In this document: positions 30,171-38,508 of the stretch, in pieces
How positions within the stretch are numbered: the stretch's first letter is position 1
Layout of the letters: each line of letters starts with the position of its first letter
Assembly: GCF_001303895.1 (NCBI RefSeq)
Contig: NZ_LJSD01000011.1
Span: 62,001-126,000, forward strand
Length of the DNA stretch: 64,000 nucleotides
DNA from: Mesorhizobium sp. 1M-11
GTDB taxonomy: Bacteria; Pseudomonadota; Alphaproteobacteria; Rhizobiales; Rhizobiaceae
Direction of reading: 5' to 3'
Notes under the pieces: generated by a model
The model's database searches: none
The model's input: only the letters and a program-made list of their open reading frames with translations
Told to the model about the DNA's origin: nothing
Made by a program: the position numbers and the translations under genes

Positions 30171-31273
30171 TGTTTCTCGCGCGCTCCAAGTATGATGGCG
30201 GCGCGCAGTCCGTCGCGACCGAACTGCGCCATGGAAATGAAGATGTCGTAAGGCACCGGAATGTTGGCGGCATCCGCCTGCGTTTCTTCCCGCTCGTCTT
30301 CGACCCATGGGTCGTGGATGAGGATATGGTCGCCGTCGTCGCCAATGGCCAGAACCCAGTGAGGGACCTTCTTGCCGAACATCAGGAAGCCGCTGATCAG
30401 GACCACGACCAACCTGCCGGCAGCGATCGCCGCGCGGACATCGTCGATGGAAAAGGCACTGTACTGCACCGGAATGCCGTATTCCCTGGCACGGCGCTGG
30501 AAATCGATCTGCGCCAATTCCATGACCCGGCGCTTCTCGGCGCTGCGCACCGACTGCAGGAACAGCGGCCCGTCGAACGAGACAAAAATCTCGGCTGAAA
30601 GCCCGTATTCGTAAGCCGCCACCGCCAACCCGAACGGCTCACAGCCACCGGGACCAGACATCATGAAGACAGTGGTTGCTTCCCGCCACAACCGCACTTC
30701 CATGACCGGATCGGGCCGAAATCCGGTGTCGAAATGCGCCATCGTCATCATCAGACAGCAAGGACCACAGGTGAAATCGCAGGTCTGCTCGTAAAACGGC
30801 ACGGAAGTTGCCACCTGCACATGGCCACGCAGCATCTTTTCGTAGCGCAACGCCGCCGCGCCATCCTCATAGTAGTCGCTTTCACGACCGATCTTGCGAT
30901 AACCCGCTTGTTCATAGATGCGGATGGCGCGCGAATTGTCCTCGCGCACTTCCAGACGCAGCATCATACGATCGTGCTCGAAGGCGGTGTCCTCCGCTGC
31001 TTCCAGCAGCAGGCGACCGATGCCTAACCCGCCGAAACCAGGGTCGGTAGCCAGCGAATAGAGCCGTGCCACGCGGCTGCCCTTGCGAAACAGGATGATC
31101 GCATAGCCTGCGATCTTGCCATCGCTTTCAGCGATCAGCGTCTCGGCGGTTTCGCGTTCGATGAACTGGCGGAAGGATCGGCGCGATATCCGGTCAGTTG
31201 CAAAGACGGCGTTTTCGATGGCGGCGAGAACATCGACGTCGGAGGTGCGGGCCGTGCGGACTTCGGCAGGCAT
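30167..31273 (-). CDS. GNAT acetyltransferase fused to a C39-like cysteine peptidase
   Basis: 368-residue fusion. Residues ~1-150 are a GNAT domain: acetyl-CoA loop GFGGLGIGRLLLE and RAIRIYEQAGYRKIG. Residues ~158-368 are a papain/C39-like domain: Gln163 and nucleophile Cys169 in YEQTCDFTCGPCC, His305 in VPHWVLAIGD and Asp321 in ILIHDPW, the order Gln-Cys-His-Asp of double-glycine leader peptidases. No transporter domain is attached, so it is cytosolic. It is first in a two-gene operon with the ATP-grasp ligase and may trim, transfer or cap the ligase product; this role is inferred. Confidence 0.83.
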   Translation of the reverse strand: MPAEVRTARTSDVDVLAAIENAVFATDRISRRSFRQFIERETAETLIAESDGKIAGYAIILFRKGSRVARLYSLATDPGFGGLGIGRLLLEAAEDTAFEHDRMMLRLEVREDNSRAIRIYEQAGYRKIGRESDYYEDGAAALRYEKMLRGHVQVATSVPFYEQTCDFTCGPCCLMMTMAHFDTGFRPDPVMEVRLWREATTVFMMSGPGGCEPFGLAVAAYEYGLSAEIFVSFDGPLFLQSVRSAEKRRVMELAQIDFQRRAREYGIPVQYSAFSIDDVRAAIAAGRLVVVLISGFLMFGKKVPHWVLAIGDDGDHILIHDPWVEDEREETQADAANIPVPYDIFISMAQFGRDGLRAAIILGAREKQ

Positions 31274-31566
31274 GAAGGCTTGAAAAACCTCAGTACGTGG
31301 CAGGAAAGGAGCCTATCGAAACGTCGATCACGCCGACGGGAAAGCCGACGCATGGCCAGCGTTTCGCGCTTCGATTTCGGCTGAATTGTGACCGATTCGA
31401 CCTGCTTGCCAAGACGTCGAATACTTCCTTTTTCTGGATGCGGCTCGCGCCGAAAGCGGAATTCGGCCGACCATCCAGAGCAGGTATGCGCTCGAGCGCT
31501 CAGCATGCCAAACAGGAAAATCTAGACCGGACTTTGCTGCCGGCTGCAGCTGTGCAACCAAAGGCC

Positions 31567-31929
31567 ATGATCAGCTGTGGTCGACACTCCCGCCCCTGGC
31601 CGAAATGGCTCGGCTGGTTCGGCATTGCCGTTCTGGTTGCCGCCATTCCAGGTGCATTGGCTGCTGTGACGGCGCCGGCGAACGAATACAAAGCCTGGGG
31701 GGTGGATGCACTCGATTGTGACGGGCCGATCTCGGTTTTTCTGTTCGCGATCCCCACCCTGCTCATCTACGGCGCCGGTGCAGCAATGAACGGCTACTAT
31801 TTTCGAAATCAGTTGAATCTGGTGCTCGCCGTCCTCTGCGCGCTGGCCTGCATGCCCATTGCCGCCAATATGGCCGGAGCTGTCGGGGAACAAATGCGAG
31901 CGGAGCGCGATCCTCTGATCTGCCAATAG
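31567..31929 (+). CDS. Small membrane protein of unknown function
   Basis: 120-residue protein with a Trp-rich start and three hydrophobic stretches (WFGIAVLVAAIPGALAAV, ISVFLFAIPTLLIYGAGA, NLVLAVLCALACMPIAANM), hence probably an inner-membrane protein with three helices. No family recognised. The open frame continues upstream to 31297 but that part is low-complexity and lacks any recognisable domain; ATG 31567 is the most economical start, with no strong ribosome-binding site. Convergent with the anti-sigma gene. Confidence 0.5.
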   Translation: MISCGRHSRPWPKWLGWFGIAVLVAAIPGALAAVTAPANEYKAWGVDALDCDGPISVFLFAIPTLLIYGAGAAMNGYYFRNQLNLVLAVLCALACMPIAANMAGAVGEQMRAERDPLICQ

Positions 31930-31953
31930 ATCCGGACGTGTTGGCGGGCTCGC

Positions 31954-32745
31954 TCAGACCTTGCTTTCAGCGCCTTCGATCAACTGGCGATAGGCATTGC
32001 GGGCCACGATCGCGAGCCGTTCCTGCGGCAACGCGCCGACAACAGCGCAGCCATAGCCCTTGTCGAGCCAGTACACAGCCGTTGGACCATTCCTTTCGGC
32101 ATAGGTACCCTTGGCATAGCTGCCCGATTCCGAGGTCACGAAGAGCGAGATGCGGTTGCCCTCGGCATCCTCGTAGAGCAGCATCGCCGCCTTGCCCGTG
32201 CCGGCCGGCAGCAATCTACCTCCGACCAGCTGGAAGCCGTCAGCGGTCAGATCCGGCGTTACCAGCCGCAGCCCAATCCGCGCCGACAACCAACTGCGCA
32301 TATGTTCCCCGTCCGCGGCCGGCACCTCGACAGCATGACGCTTCTCGGCTGCATAGACGACGTAGGCTGCAACGGCTTCCTCGGCGAACCGGTCCGCCAC
32401 AGCATCTTCCGTGCCAATGCCGCGCGTCCCGGCGACGTAACCGCCGGCAGCGCCTGTCGCCAATAGAACCGCAGCCGCAGCAGCCTGCCACCAGCGGGAA
32501 CGTTGCAGCATTCGCGTGCCGGGATCGCCGACAACCAACTTGGTGAAACGCGCCGGAACCGGCTCATCAAGGGCATCTGCCAAGGCGAGGCGCAGTGCTT
32601 CCCGATCCGTGCCGAAACGGTTGTTCCTGGCCTTCATCTCAGGGTTGGCCTCGAGCCACGCCTCGAAAGCGGCGCGCTCCTCGTCGGGCAGCTCGCCGTC
32701 GAGTGCCAGATGGATGTCCCGTTCGGTGAAGTCGCGCGCGGTCAT
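31954..32745 (-). CDS. Membrane anti-sigma factor
   Basis: 263-residue protein with a cytosolic N-terminal helical domain (FTERDIHLALDGELPDEE, the anti-sigma interaction region), one membrane span at about 86-106 (WWQAAAAAVLLATGAAGG) and a periplasmic C-terminal domain. It lacks the CxxC zinc motif of ZAS anti-sigma factors. Its start overlaps the ECF sigma gene stop by four bases, which is the usual arrangement; it likely holds that sigma factor at the membrane until an envelope signal arrives. The signal is unknown. Confidence 0.87.
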   Translation of the reverse strand: MTARDFTERDIHLALDGELPDEERAAFEAWLEANPEMKARNNRFGTDREALRLALADALDEPVPARFTKLVVGDPGTRMLQRSRWWQAAAAAVLLATGAAGGYVAGTRGIGTEDAVADRFAEEAVAAYVVYAAEKRHAVEVPAADGEHMRSWLSARIGLRLVTPDLTADGFQLVGGRLLPAGTGKAAMLLYEDAEGNRISLFVTSESGSYAKGTYAERNGPTAVYWLDKGYGCAVVGALPQERLAIVARNAYRQLIEGAESKV

Positions 32746-33260
32746 TTCTCGACCACTTTCAGCGAACGGCGTCGCGCACGGTCATCGAGCAGAGCCCGCA
32801 AATCCTCCCGGCCGCGCGAAATCCGTGACATCAGCGTGCCTGCGGGGATACCCAGAATATTGGCCGCCTCGGCATAAGAGAAGCCTTCGATGGCAACGGT
32901 CACGATCGCCGCCCGACGCTCGGGAGCGATCGCCTGCAAGGCGTCGAGGATTTCCCGTGAGGCAATGTTTTCGACCTGGACCGAAGGAACCGCCAGCGCC
33001 TCATCGCCATCCAATGGCAGCATCGCCATTTCGCCGCGGCGGCTCACCTTGCGCATCTGGTCGATGAAAAGGTGGTGCATGATCGTGAACAGCCATTTCC
33101 TCGGGCTTTCGCCGGTTTGCCAGTTATCCAGCCTGGCCAGAGCACGCTCGAGACAATCCTGGACAAGGTCGTCCGCGGAATCGCGATCGCGCAGAAGCGC
33201 ACGCGCGTAGCGGCGCAAGCGCGGGATCTCGCCGAGGATCGCAGCCTTCCTGTCGTCCAT
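32742..33260 (-). CDS. ECF-type RNA polymerase sigma factor
   Basis: 172-residue group IV sigma factor: region 2 with RDSADDLVQDCLERAL, and region 4 helix-turn-helix YAEAANILGIPAGTLMSRIS. It redirects RNA polymerase to stress promoters. It is translationally coupled to the downstream anti-sigma gene (ATGA). A GGAAT-17-CGTT promoter-like pair is upstream, consistent with autoregulation. No NepR/PhyR genes are adjacent, so it is probably not the general-stress EcfG. Confidence 0.92.
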   Translation of the reverse strand: MDDRKAAILGEIPRLRRYARALLRDRDSADDLVQDCLERALARLDNWQTGESPRKWLFTIMHHLFIDQMRKVSRRGEMAMLPLDGDEALAVPSVQVENIASREILDALQAIAPERRAAIVTVAIEGFSYAEAANILGIPAGTLMSRISRGREDLRALLDDRARRRSLKVVEK

Positions 33261-33360
33261 GGGTGGCGGTTCGCCAATCTTTCCCGTTGCCCCGGCGATT
33301 GAACGCGCCTTCGCCGGCTAGCGCAAGCCGCGCCATACCCGCTTGTTGCCTTCAAGAGCA

Positions 33361-33388
33361 GAACGAAGCCAACTTAGGGATTATTCCC
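33361..33388 (-). promoter_or_regulatory. Candidate ECF-dependent promoter
   Basis: On the minus strand, GGGAATAA (GGAAT box), 17 bases, then CGTTC. This resembles the GGAAC-N16/17-CGTT form of many alphaproteobacterial ECF promoters and sits about 100 bases before the sigma gene, downstream of the terminator of the preceding gene. Autoregulation is inferred. Confidence 0.45.
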
Positions 33389-33407
33389 GAGCCAATTGCG
33401 AGGATTG

Positions 33408-33445
33408 CAAAAAATGACGCCGCCGGCCCGTGGAGCCAGCGGCGT
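33408..33445 (-). terminator. Rho-independent terminator of the beta-barrel gene
   Basis: On the minus strand an 11-bp stem (ACGCCGCTGGC / GCCGGCGGCGT, one G-T pair) with a 7-nt loop is followed by CATTTTTTGC. It lies 26 bases after the stop of the outer-membrane gene and insulates the sigma operon from it. Confidence 0.8.
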
Positions 33446-33470
33446 TGAAGAGACCGAATGTCAGGCGATA

Positions 33471-34094
33471 TCAGAAGCGGTAATTGACCCCCATCTTGAC
33501 GGTGTGGCTCTTCAGATCGTCCGAGCGCTTGGAGCCATTGCGCAACGTGTAGTCGACGTCACCATAGTTCACATAGTTGTATTCGACCTTGGCCGAGATG
33601 TTGCCGGCAAATGCTTGCTCGATACCACCGCCGAGCAGGTAGCCACCTTCCCACTTGTCTCCCGAAGCGACGGTGCCGCCCGGCTTGACCTTGGTCATTG
33701 AATAGCCGGCGGTGCCATAGACCAGCGTCTTGTCGAAGGAGACGCCGGCGCGAACCTTGGCAGCACCGGTCCAGGTGCGCTTCAGCTCGGCACCATCGTC
33801 CAGCCTGTGCTTGGTTCCCTTGGAGTAAGAGCCGTCAAGTTCTGCACCGTAGACGAACGCACCACTCTGGAGGTTGGTGCCAAGCTGGCCACCGAACTGC
33901 CAGCCGCTCTTGCTGGAGAACGGGTTGGGAAAGCCCGAGGATGACGTACCCAACTGGCCGCCGACATAGCTGCCCGACCAATTGTAGGCCGGGTCCGAAT
34001 AGGCCCGGTCCGATACGAAATCGGCCGCCATGACCGGCATGGCGAAAGGTGCAAGGCCAGCGAACATGACGAGAAACAGATTTCGCTTGGACAT
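33471..34094 (-). CDS. Outer-membrane beta-barrel protein (Omp25/31-like)
   Basis: 207-residue protein with a signal peptide (cleavage after VMA, about residue 23), the sequence AYNWSGSYVGGQLG typical of the first barrel strand of rhizobial Omp25/Omp31-type proteins, alternating amphipathic strands and a terminal Phe (MGVNYRF) for assembly by the BAM complex. It probably forms an eight-stranded barrel. A strong hairpin lies in its 5' leader and a rho-independent terminator follows it, so it is monocistronic. Confidence 0.9.
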   Translation of the reverse strand: MSKRNLFLVMFAGLAPFAMPVMAADFVSDRAYSDPAYNWSGSYVGGQLGTSSSGFPNPFSSKSGWQFGGQLGTNLQSGAFVYGAELDGSYSKGTKHRLDDGAELKRTWTGAAKVRAGVSFDKTLVYGTAGYSMTKVKPGGTVASGDKWEGGYLLGGGIEQAFAGNISAKVEYNYVNYGDVDYTLRNGSKRSDDLKSHTVKMGVNYRF

Positions 34095-34119
34095 GATGTT
34101 TAGCTCCGAAAATGAATGA

Positions 34120-34144
34120 GCTGCGGAGCATTTAGCTCCGCAGC
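34120..34144. repeat. Hairpin in the 5' leader of the beta-barrel gene
   Basis: Perfect 9-bp inverted repeat GCTGCGGAG / CTCCGCAGC with the 7-nt loop CATTTAG, centred about 38 bases before the start codon on the minus strand. The half-site TTTAGCTCCG also recurs closer to the gene (34109-34118). It has no T-run, so an RNA structure controlling mRNA stability or translation, or a protein-binding site, is more likely than a terminator. Confidence 0.5.
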
Positions 34145-34333
34145 CCGTTGACGGGGCTTACGGCCGGTCGGCGACTGGGGAAGCAATCCGCCGGCCGGGC
34201 CCCGTGCACCAGCGTGCTGGTTGCATGGGCACAATGGCCGCCATGGATTACGTCAACATTGCGCAAAATTTAGCGAAAACAAATATTTATGGGTAACCTT
34301 TCAGTAAGATTCCTTAAGCATTTCTGAATCCGG

Positions 34334-37063
34334 TTAACCCTGTCTCGGCGCACGCGACAGCAGCCGCTGGTAGAACAGGCCAATGCCGATGAGCACGGCG
34401 CCAAGGCCGATGAAGGAGAGCGCACGCAGCACACCTTCGAGTTCCGACATGTCGAACAGGAAGACCTTCAGCACGGCGATCGCGATCAACGCCGCAGAAG
34501 CGATGCGCAGCACATACGAGCTGAAGCGAACGCCGACCACCAGCAGCACCACGCCGAGCAACAACCACAGCGCAGAATAGCTGTAGGTCTCGACCTGCTC
34601 CATGCCGCTCCACAGGCCGATGAACTCGCCCTTGAAGAACCGTCGCACCGACAGGGTCGCAAAGGCGAAGGCAAGCAAAGCCCCCATCAAGGCAAGCATG
34701 GCGGAATACCACTTCGGGCGCTTGCCGCGCGCATAATAAGCCAATGCCCCTGCAGCGGCGGCCGGCAGCAGATAGGCCAGGAAAAGCAGGTTGAACACCG
34801 GAATCCGGCCGGTCGATTCGTCGGTGAACAGCGGGTTGAGGATGATGAAATGCTGGCTGACGATGGTAAGCGCCGACACGACGCCTGCAATCAGTGAGCC
34901 ATAGCGCAGAACCGAACTCGGTGAGCGCATGTCGATGCTGATCAGGATGGCGCCGGCGCCGAGCGTTATCAGCGTGTAGATCGCCTGCTCGGCGAGCGAG
35001 ACATGTCCGTCGTCGATGACGCCGCCATGCATGGCATGACGCACCAGCATGGCGACGCCAAGCAAGGCAAACAGTGCCGCTCCGGCTTCCATCACAAGGC
35101 GTGGACGGCCATTGGTGGTGCGCGCCAGTTGCCACGCGGCAAACCCGAATGCGACTGCCGGCACGCCATAACCAGGCAACAGCCAGTTGAAGACTGGGGT
35201 CCGGGACAGAAACTCCGCACCGACGATGGTCGGATCGAAGGCGATGCGGGCAAGAACGGCCACGACCGCACCAGCCGCGAGCCAACCAAGAACAGGATAG
35301 CTGCGCCAACGTGTGGCCAAGGCTGGCACGACGGCCGCTGCGCCCAACAGAACGGTGGTCAGGCCCGAGCCGAAGGCCATGTGCAGCATCAGAATGGCAG
35401 CGAGCCCTGCCCCTGCCAGTGCAAAGGAAACAGCCAAACCACCCGTGAGTGGAGGCTCTTCGGCCCGCGCGATCCATTCACCGCCAGCCACCAGAACGGC
35501 AAGCAACAGCAAAGTGACTGCCGCGTAGACGAAGTCCCGATCGATATCGCCGAAGGTCACCCAAAGCGCCAGCACGATCACAAGGGGTACGACCGCAGCC
35601 CATGCCGCCCAGGAGGCCGACTGGGCGAGGCTTGATGCGATATGCCGCCTGGCGCTCCACAGGCCCGCACCCAAGAATAGCAGACCAAGCACGACGCCAA
35701 TACGGATCATCGCAGCGTCGGCCCCGACGGTTACGGGCACGGTGTCGATCGTCGCATAACCTGAAAGATCGATGGACATCTCGGCCAATGGCGTGACCTT
35801 GAGATAGGCAAAGACAGTCGCCAGGGCGGCACCATAAAGAACAGGCAAGGCCCGCGGTCGAAACAAAGCTGTGCCGATCATCGCCGCGACGATAGCGGCT
35901 GCCGGCCAGGCGCCACCAATGTCGGCGAAACGAGGCTCGGCGAACAACAGCAACGTTGCCACCGCTACGAAGATCGCTGGAGCGATCGAAGTCAGATCGA
36001 AGCCCACTCGTATCTCAGCCGGACCTGGTTCGTTGCCGAGCCAGACAAGGCCAAGAACGGCCAATACAATGAGGTTGATAAAGACAAGGACGCCGAAGCC
36101 AGGCATTGGCGCCTCGACCATGTAGAGCACGATCCACAAACCGACACCGGCAAAGGCAGCCGCCATCAGCAGCGACCATCTCCGGATGCGCGCAATGAAG
36201 CCAGTCGCAGCGAGAACGATCGCCAGATAGCCGAACAGAGCCCATGGATTGGGCGATTGGGAGGCGACGAGCATCGGCGTTGCCAGGGCGCCAAGCAGCC
36301 CGACGCCGGCAAGAGCCTGGCCATGCACGAGCGCGGCTGCAATTGTCGCGATACCGATCAGCCCAAGCAATGTAAAAGCCATCGCAGGGCCGATGAAGCC
36401 ATAGATGCCATGCGCGGCATAAACGGTACCGAACAATGTGAAGGCGCCAGCGGCGGTCAGGATCGCCGGGATATAGGCACCGGCGGCACCTTCTGTTGGC
36501 ACCTTGAAGCCGGTACGGCGGATGAATTCGCCGGCACCAGTCAGAACAAGGCCAAGGATCGCCGCCATGGCGAGCCGCACACCCGGCCCGAATATGCCCG
36601 CCTCGATGCTGTAACGCACCAGAAAAAGGCCGCCCAAGGCGAGTGCGACGCCACCGACCCATACTGCCCAGCGTGTGCCGAGCGCAGTTTCGATGTCCGG
36701 TTTCTTCGTCTGTTCTTCCGGGTTCGCGGCGCCGTCTTCTCTCGTCGGCTCGGAAACCGTTTCCTCATCCCGAATTGCAGCTGGGCTTCCCCACGGACCA
36801 GATGCCGCATTTTCCTGCACATCTTCCGGTTCGGAGGTCTGAGGACCACCGTCCGGCCTGCCCTCGAGCAAAGCCTCACTCGAGGTCAATGGCGATGGCT
36901 CAGCCGCAAGCGCCTCGGCCGATTTCAACGCAGATTCTGCATCCCCCGGCACAACCAGCTTGCGCAGCTTACCGAGCTCGCGTTCAATCCTGGCAAGCTG
37001 TGAACGCTGGCGAGCCACGATGACAAGCAACACGACAAAACCGACAATGCTGAAAATATCCAC
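34334..37063 (-). CDS. DUF2339 polytopic membrane protein
   Basis: 909-residue protein: an N-terminal membrane helix (residues 3-17), a short charged coiled coil (RQRSQLARIERELGKLRKL), a disordered acidic linker to about residue 130, then more than twenty hydrophobic helices to the C-terminus. This is the architecture of DUF2339 proteins, common in Proteobacteria and of unknown function; transport or envelope roles have been proposed but not shown. It is probably a single-gene unit, 45 bases from the thioesterase gene upstream. Confidence 0.87.
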   Translation of the reverse strand: MDIFSIVGFVVLLVIVARQRSQLARIERELGKLRKLVVPGDAESALKSAEALAAEPSPLTSSEALLEGRPDGGPQTSEPEDVQENAASGPWGSPAAIRDEETVSEPTREDGAANPEEQTKKPDIETALGTRWAVWVGGVALALGGLFLVRYSIEAGIFGPGVRLAMAAILGLVLTGAGEFIRRTGFKVPTEGAAGAYIPAILTAAGAFTLFGTVYAAHGIYGFIGPAMAFTLLGLIGIATIAAALVHGQALAGVGLLGALATPMLVASQSPNPWALFGYLAIVLAATGFIARIRRWSLLMAAAFAGVGLWIVLYMVEAPMPGFGVLVFINLIVLAVLGLVWLGNEPGPAEIRVGFDLTSIAPAIFVAVATLLLFAEPRFADIGGAWPAAAIVAAMIGTALFRPRALPVLYGAALATVFAYLKVTPLAEMSIDLSGYATIDTVPVTVGADAAMIRIGVVLGLLFLGAGLWSARRHIASSLAQSASWAAWAAVVPLVIVLALWVTFGDIDRDFVYAAVTLLLLAVLVAGGEWIARAEEPPLTGGLAVSFALAGAGLAAILMLHMAFGSGLTTVLLGAAAVVPALATRWRSYPVLGWLAAGAVVAVLARIAFDPTIVGAEFLSRTPVFNWLLPGYGVPAVAFGFAAWQLARTTNGRPRLVMEAGAALFALLGVAMLVRHAMHGGVIDDGHVSLAEQAIYTLITLGAGAILISIDMRSPSSVLRYGSLIAGVVSALTIVSQHFIILNPLFTDESTGRIPVFNLLFLAYLLPAAAAGALAYYARGKRPKWYSAMLALMGALLAFAFATLSVRRFFKGEFIGLWSGMEQVETYSYSALWLLLGVVLLVVGVRFSSYVLRIASAALIAIAVLKVFLFDMSELEGVLRALSFIGLGAVLIGIGLFYQRLLSRAPRQG

Positions 37064-37108
37064 CGTGGCATCCCCCTGAGGCCGCGTTATCCTGTCGCTC
37101 GAATACGC

Positions 37109-37627
37109 CTATCGGGCAGCCAGATTGGCCACCGAAAAGATCGAACAGGTCTCGGTACCGAAGGCCAGCAGCCTGCCGGCGCTGTCCTTCATGGTCGCTT
37201 CCGATACGGCCAATGTGCGGCCCTTGTGCATGATCTTGCCCTCGCATACCACCTCGCCGGTGTTCGGCGTGATCGGGCGCATGAGATTGACCTTGAATTC
37301 CGCCGTCGCGTAAGCCTCGCCTTTGGCAAGCAAAGTCTGTACCACGCAGCCGAGCGCCGAATCGAGCAAGGTCGCCGCCCAGCCGCCATGGACCCCACCC
37401 ATCGGGTTGAGGTGCTTTTCGTTGGGCATGCCGCGAAAGACGACGCGCCCCTCCTCCGCCTCGGTAAGGGCAAAACTCAGTTGGTAGGCCATAGGCGGCG
37501 CTGGATAGCGGCCGTCGATGACACGACGCAGCAGCTCAAGCCCCGTATGGGTCAGCATGTCGGCATGCGGAATGGTGCCAACGCCCATGGGCGAAATCCG
37601 GCCGGGATAGAGTTCAACGGCACTCAT
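37109..37627 (-). CDS. PaaI family hotdog thioesterase
   Basis: 172-residue hotdog-fold protein with the signature [17 protein letters not shown] and the following Ala-rich helix, as in PaaI-type acyl-CoA thioesterases acting on aryl- or medium-chain acyl-CoA in the cytosol. Asp in LLDSALG is the expected catalytic acid. Substrate unknown. Its start overlaps the recO stop by four bases (ATGA), so it is coupled to recO. Confidence 0.88.
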   Translation of the reverse strand: MSAVELYPGRISPMGVGTIPHADMLTHTGLELLRRVIDGRYPAPPMAYQLSFALTEAEEGRVVFRGMPNEKHLNPMGGVHGGWAATLLDSALGCVVQTLLAKGEAYATAEFKVNLMRPITPNTGEVVCEGKIMHKGRTLAVSEATMKDSAGRLLAFGTETCSIFSVANLAAR

Positions 37628-38385
37628 GCGGCGGTATCTCCCTTGGAGGTGCCATGAACAGCGTGATGCTTCCGCAAAGCGGCAATGAAGCCGGAGCGGG
37701 CATCGGGCGGTTCGACACCACGCGGTTCGTAGACATGGCGGGCGAAAAAGAAAGAGGTCAGGCGGAAGGCCTGCTCAACCGCGACAAGATCCGCGTTCAG
37801 CCCGGCGCCACGCTGCAGAAAAGTGGGTAGCGCCAGCATCTTGTCGTGCCAGGGCGCACCAGCTTCACGCGAAACCGCCCTGCCCGACTTCGGCGAGACA
37901 TAGGCCAGGTTCTCTTTCGTTCCGGTCGCGGCACATTCGGAAAGGTCGAGACCGAAACCCAGTTCATCAAGAATCATGAGTTCAAATCGCGCAACCAGCC
38001 CTCCGGCAACCTCGGCATCCTCCAGATGCGCTATGATGAGCGAAAGCGTTTCATAGAGCGCATCGTGCGGATCGCGCTCCGGCAGAAGCCGGAGATTCGC
38101 CGCCAACAGCTGCAGGCCGTAGACGGCGACAGCGCTGTCCATCAGCCGCGCGGCATTCATTTCGATGGCTTCAACCTGAAAGGTTCCGAGATGCTCGTCG
38201 AGCCGGGCGTGCCAGATCAGGTCGACCCGGTTGCCTGCCTGCAGCACCGGCTGCATCTTGCGCGCGCGACCGCCGCGCACCAAGCCGAGATGCCGGCCAT
38301 GCGCGCGCGTCATCACCTCGAGGATGGCGCTGGTTTCGCCATGCTTGCGGGTGCCGAGTATGATTCCCTCGTCGCGCCATTCCAT
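37624..38385 (-). CDS. recO: DNA repair protein RecO
   Basis: 253-residue RecO, which loads RecA onto SSB-coated single-stranded DNA with RecR in RecF-pathway recombination. The N-terminal OB-fold ([20 protein letters not shown]) and the Gly/Arg-rich [16 protein letters not shown] segment are typical; zinc Cys of some RecOs are absent here, as in many alphaproteobacteria. In relatives recO usually follows era directly; here a porin and another gene lie between. Confidence 0.93.
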   Translation of the reverse strand: MEWRDEGIILGTRKHGETSAILEVMTRAHGRHLGLVRGGRARKMQPVLQAGNRVDLIWHARLDEHLGTFQVEAIEMNAARLMDSAVAVYGLQLLAANLRLLPERDPHDALYETLSLIIAHLEDAEVAGGLVARFELMILDELGFGLDLSECAATGTKENLAYVSPKSGRAVSREAGAPWHDKMLALPTFLQRGAGLNADLVAVEQAFRLTSFFFARHVYEPRGVEPPDARSGFIAALRKHHAVHGTSKGDTAA

Positions 38386-38451
38386 GGCGGGAGATTTGAC
38401 GGCTTCGGCCGCGAAATCAAGAAGGAGGCGGACGCCCCATGAGGCCTCACA

Positions 38452-38487
38452 TCAAAACAAACGGCCCGCGGCGAATGCCGCGGACCG
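38452..38487 (-). terminator. Rho-independent terminator of porin 1
   Basis: On the minus strand a GC-rich stem (GGTCCGCGGC / GCCGCGGGCC, one G-T pair, loop ATTC) is followed by TTTGTTTTG, 22 bases after the porin stop. It separates the porin transcript from recO. Confidence 0.75.
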
Positions 38488-38508
38488 CAGAAATCGACTG
38501 GAGGTCGA

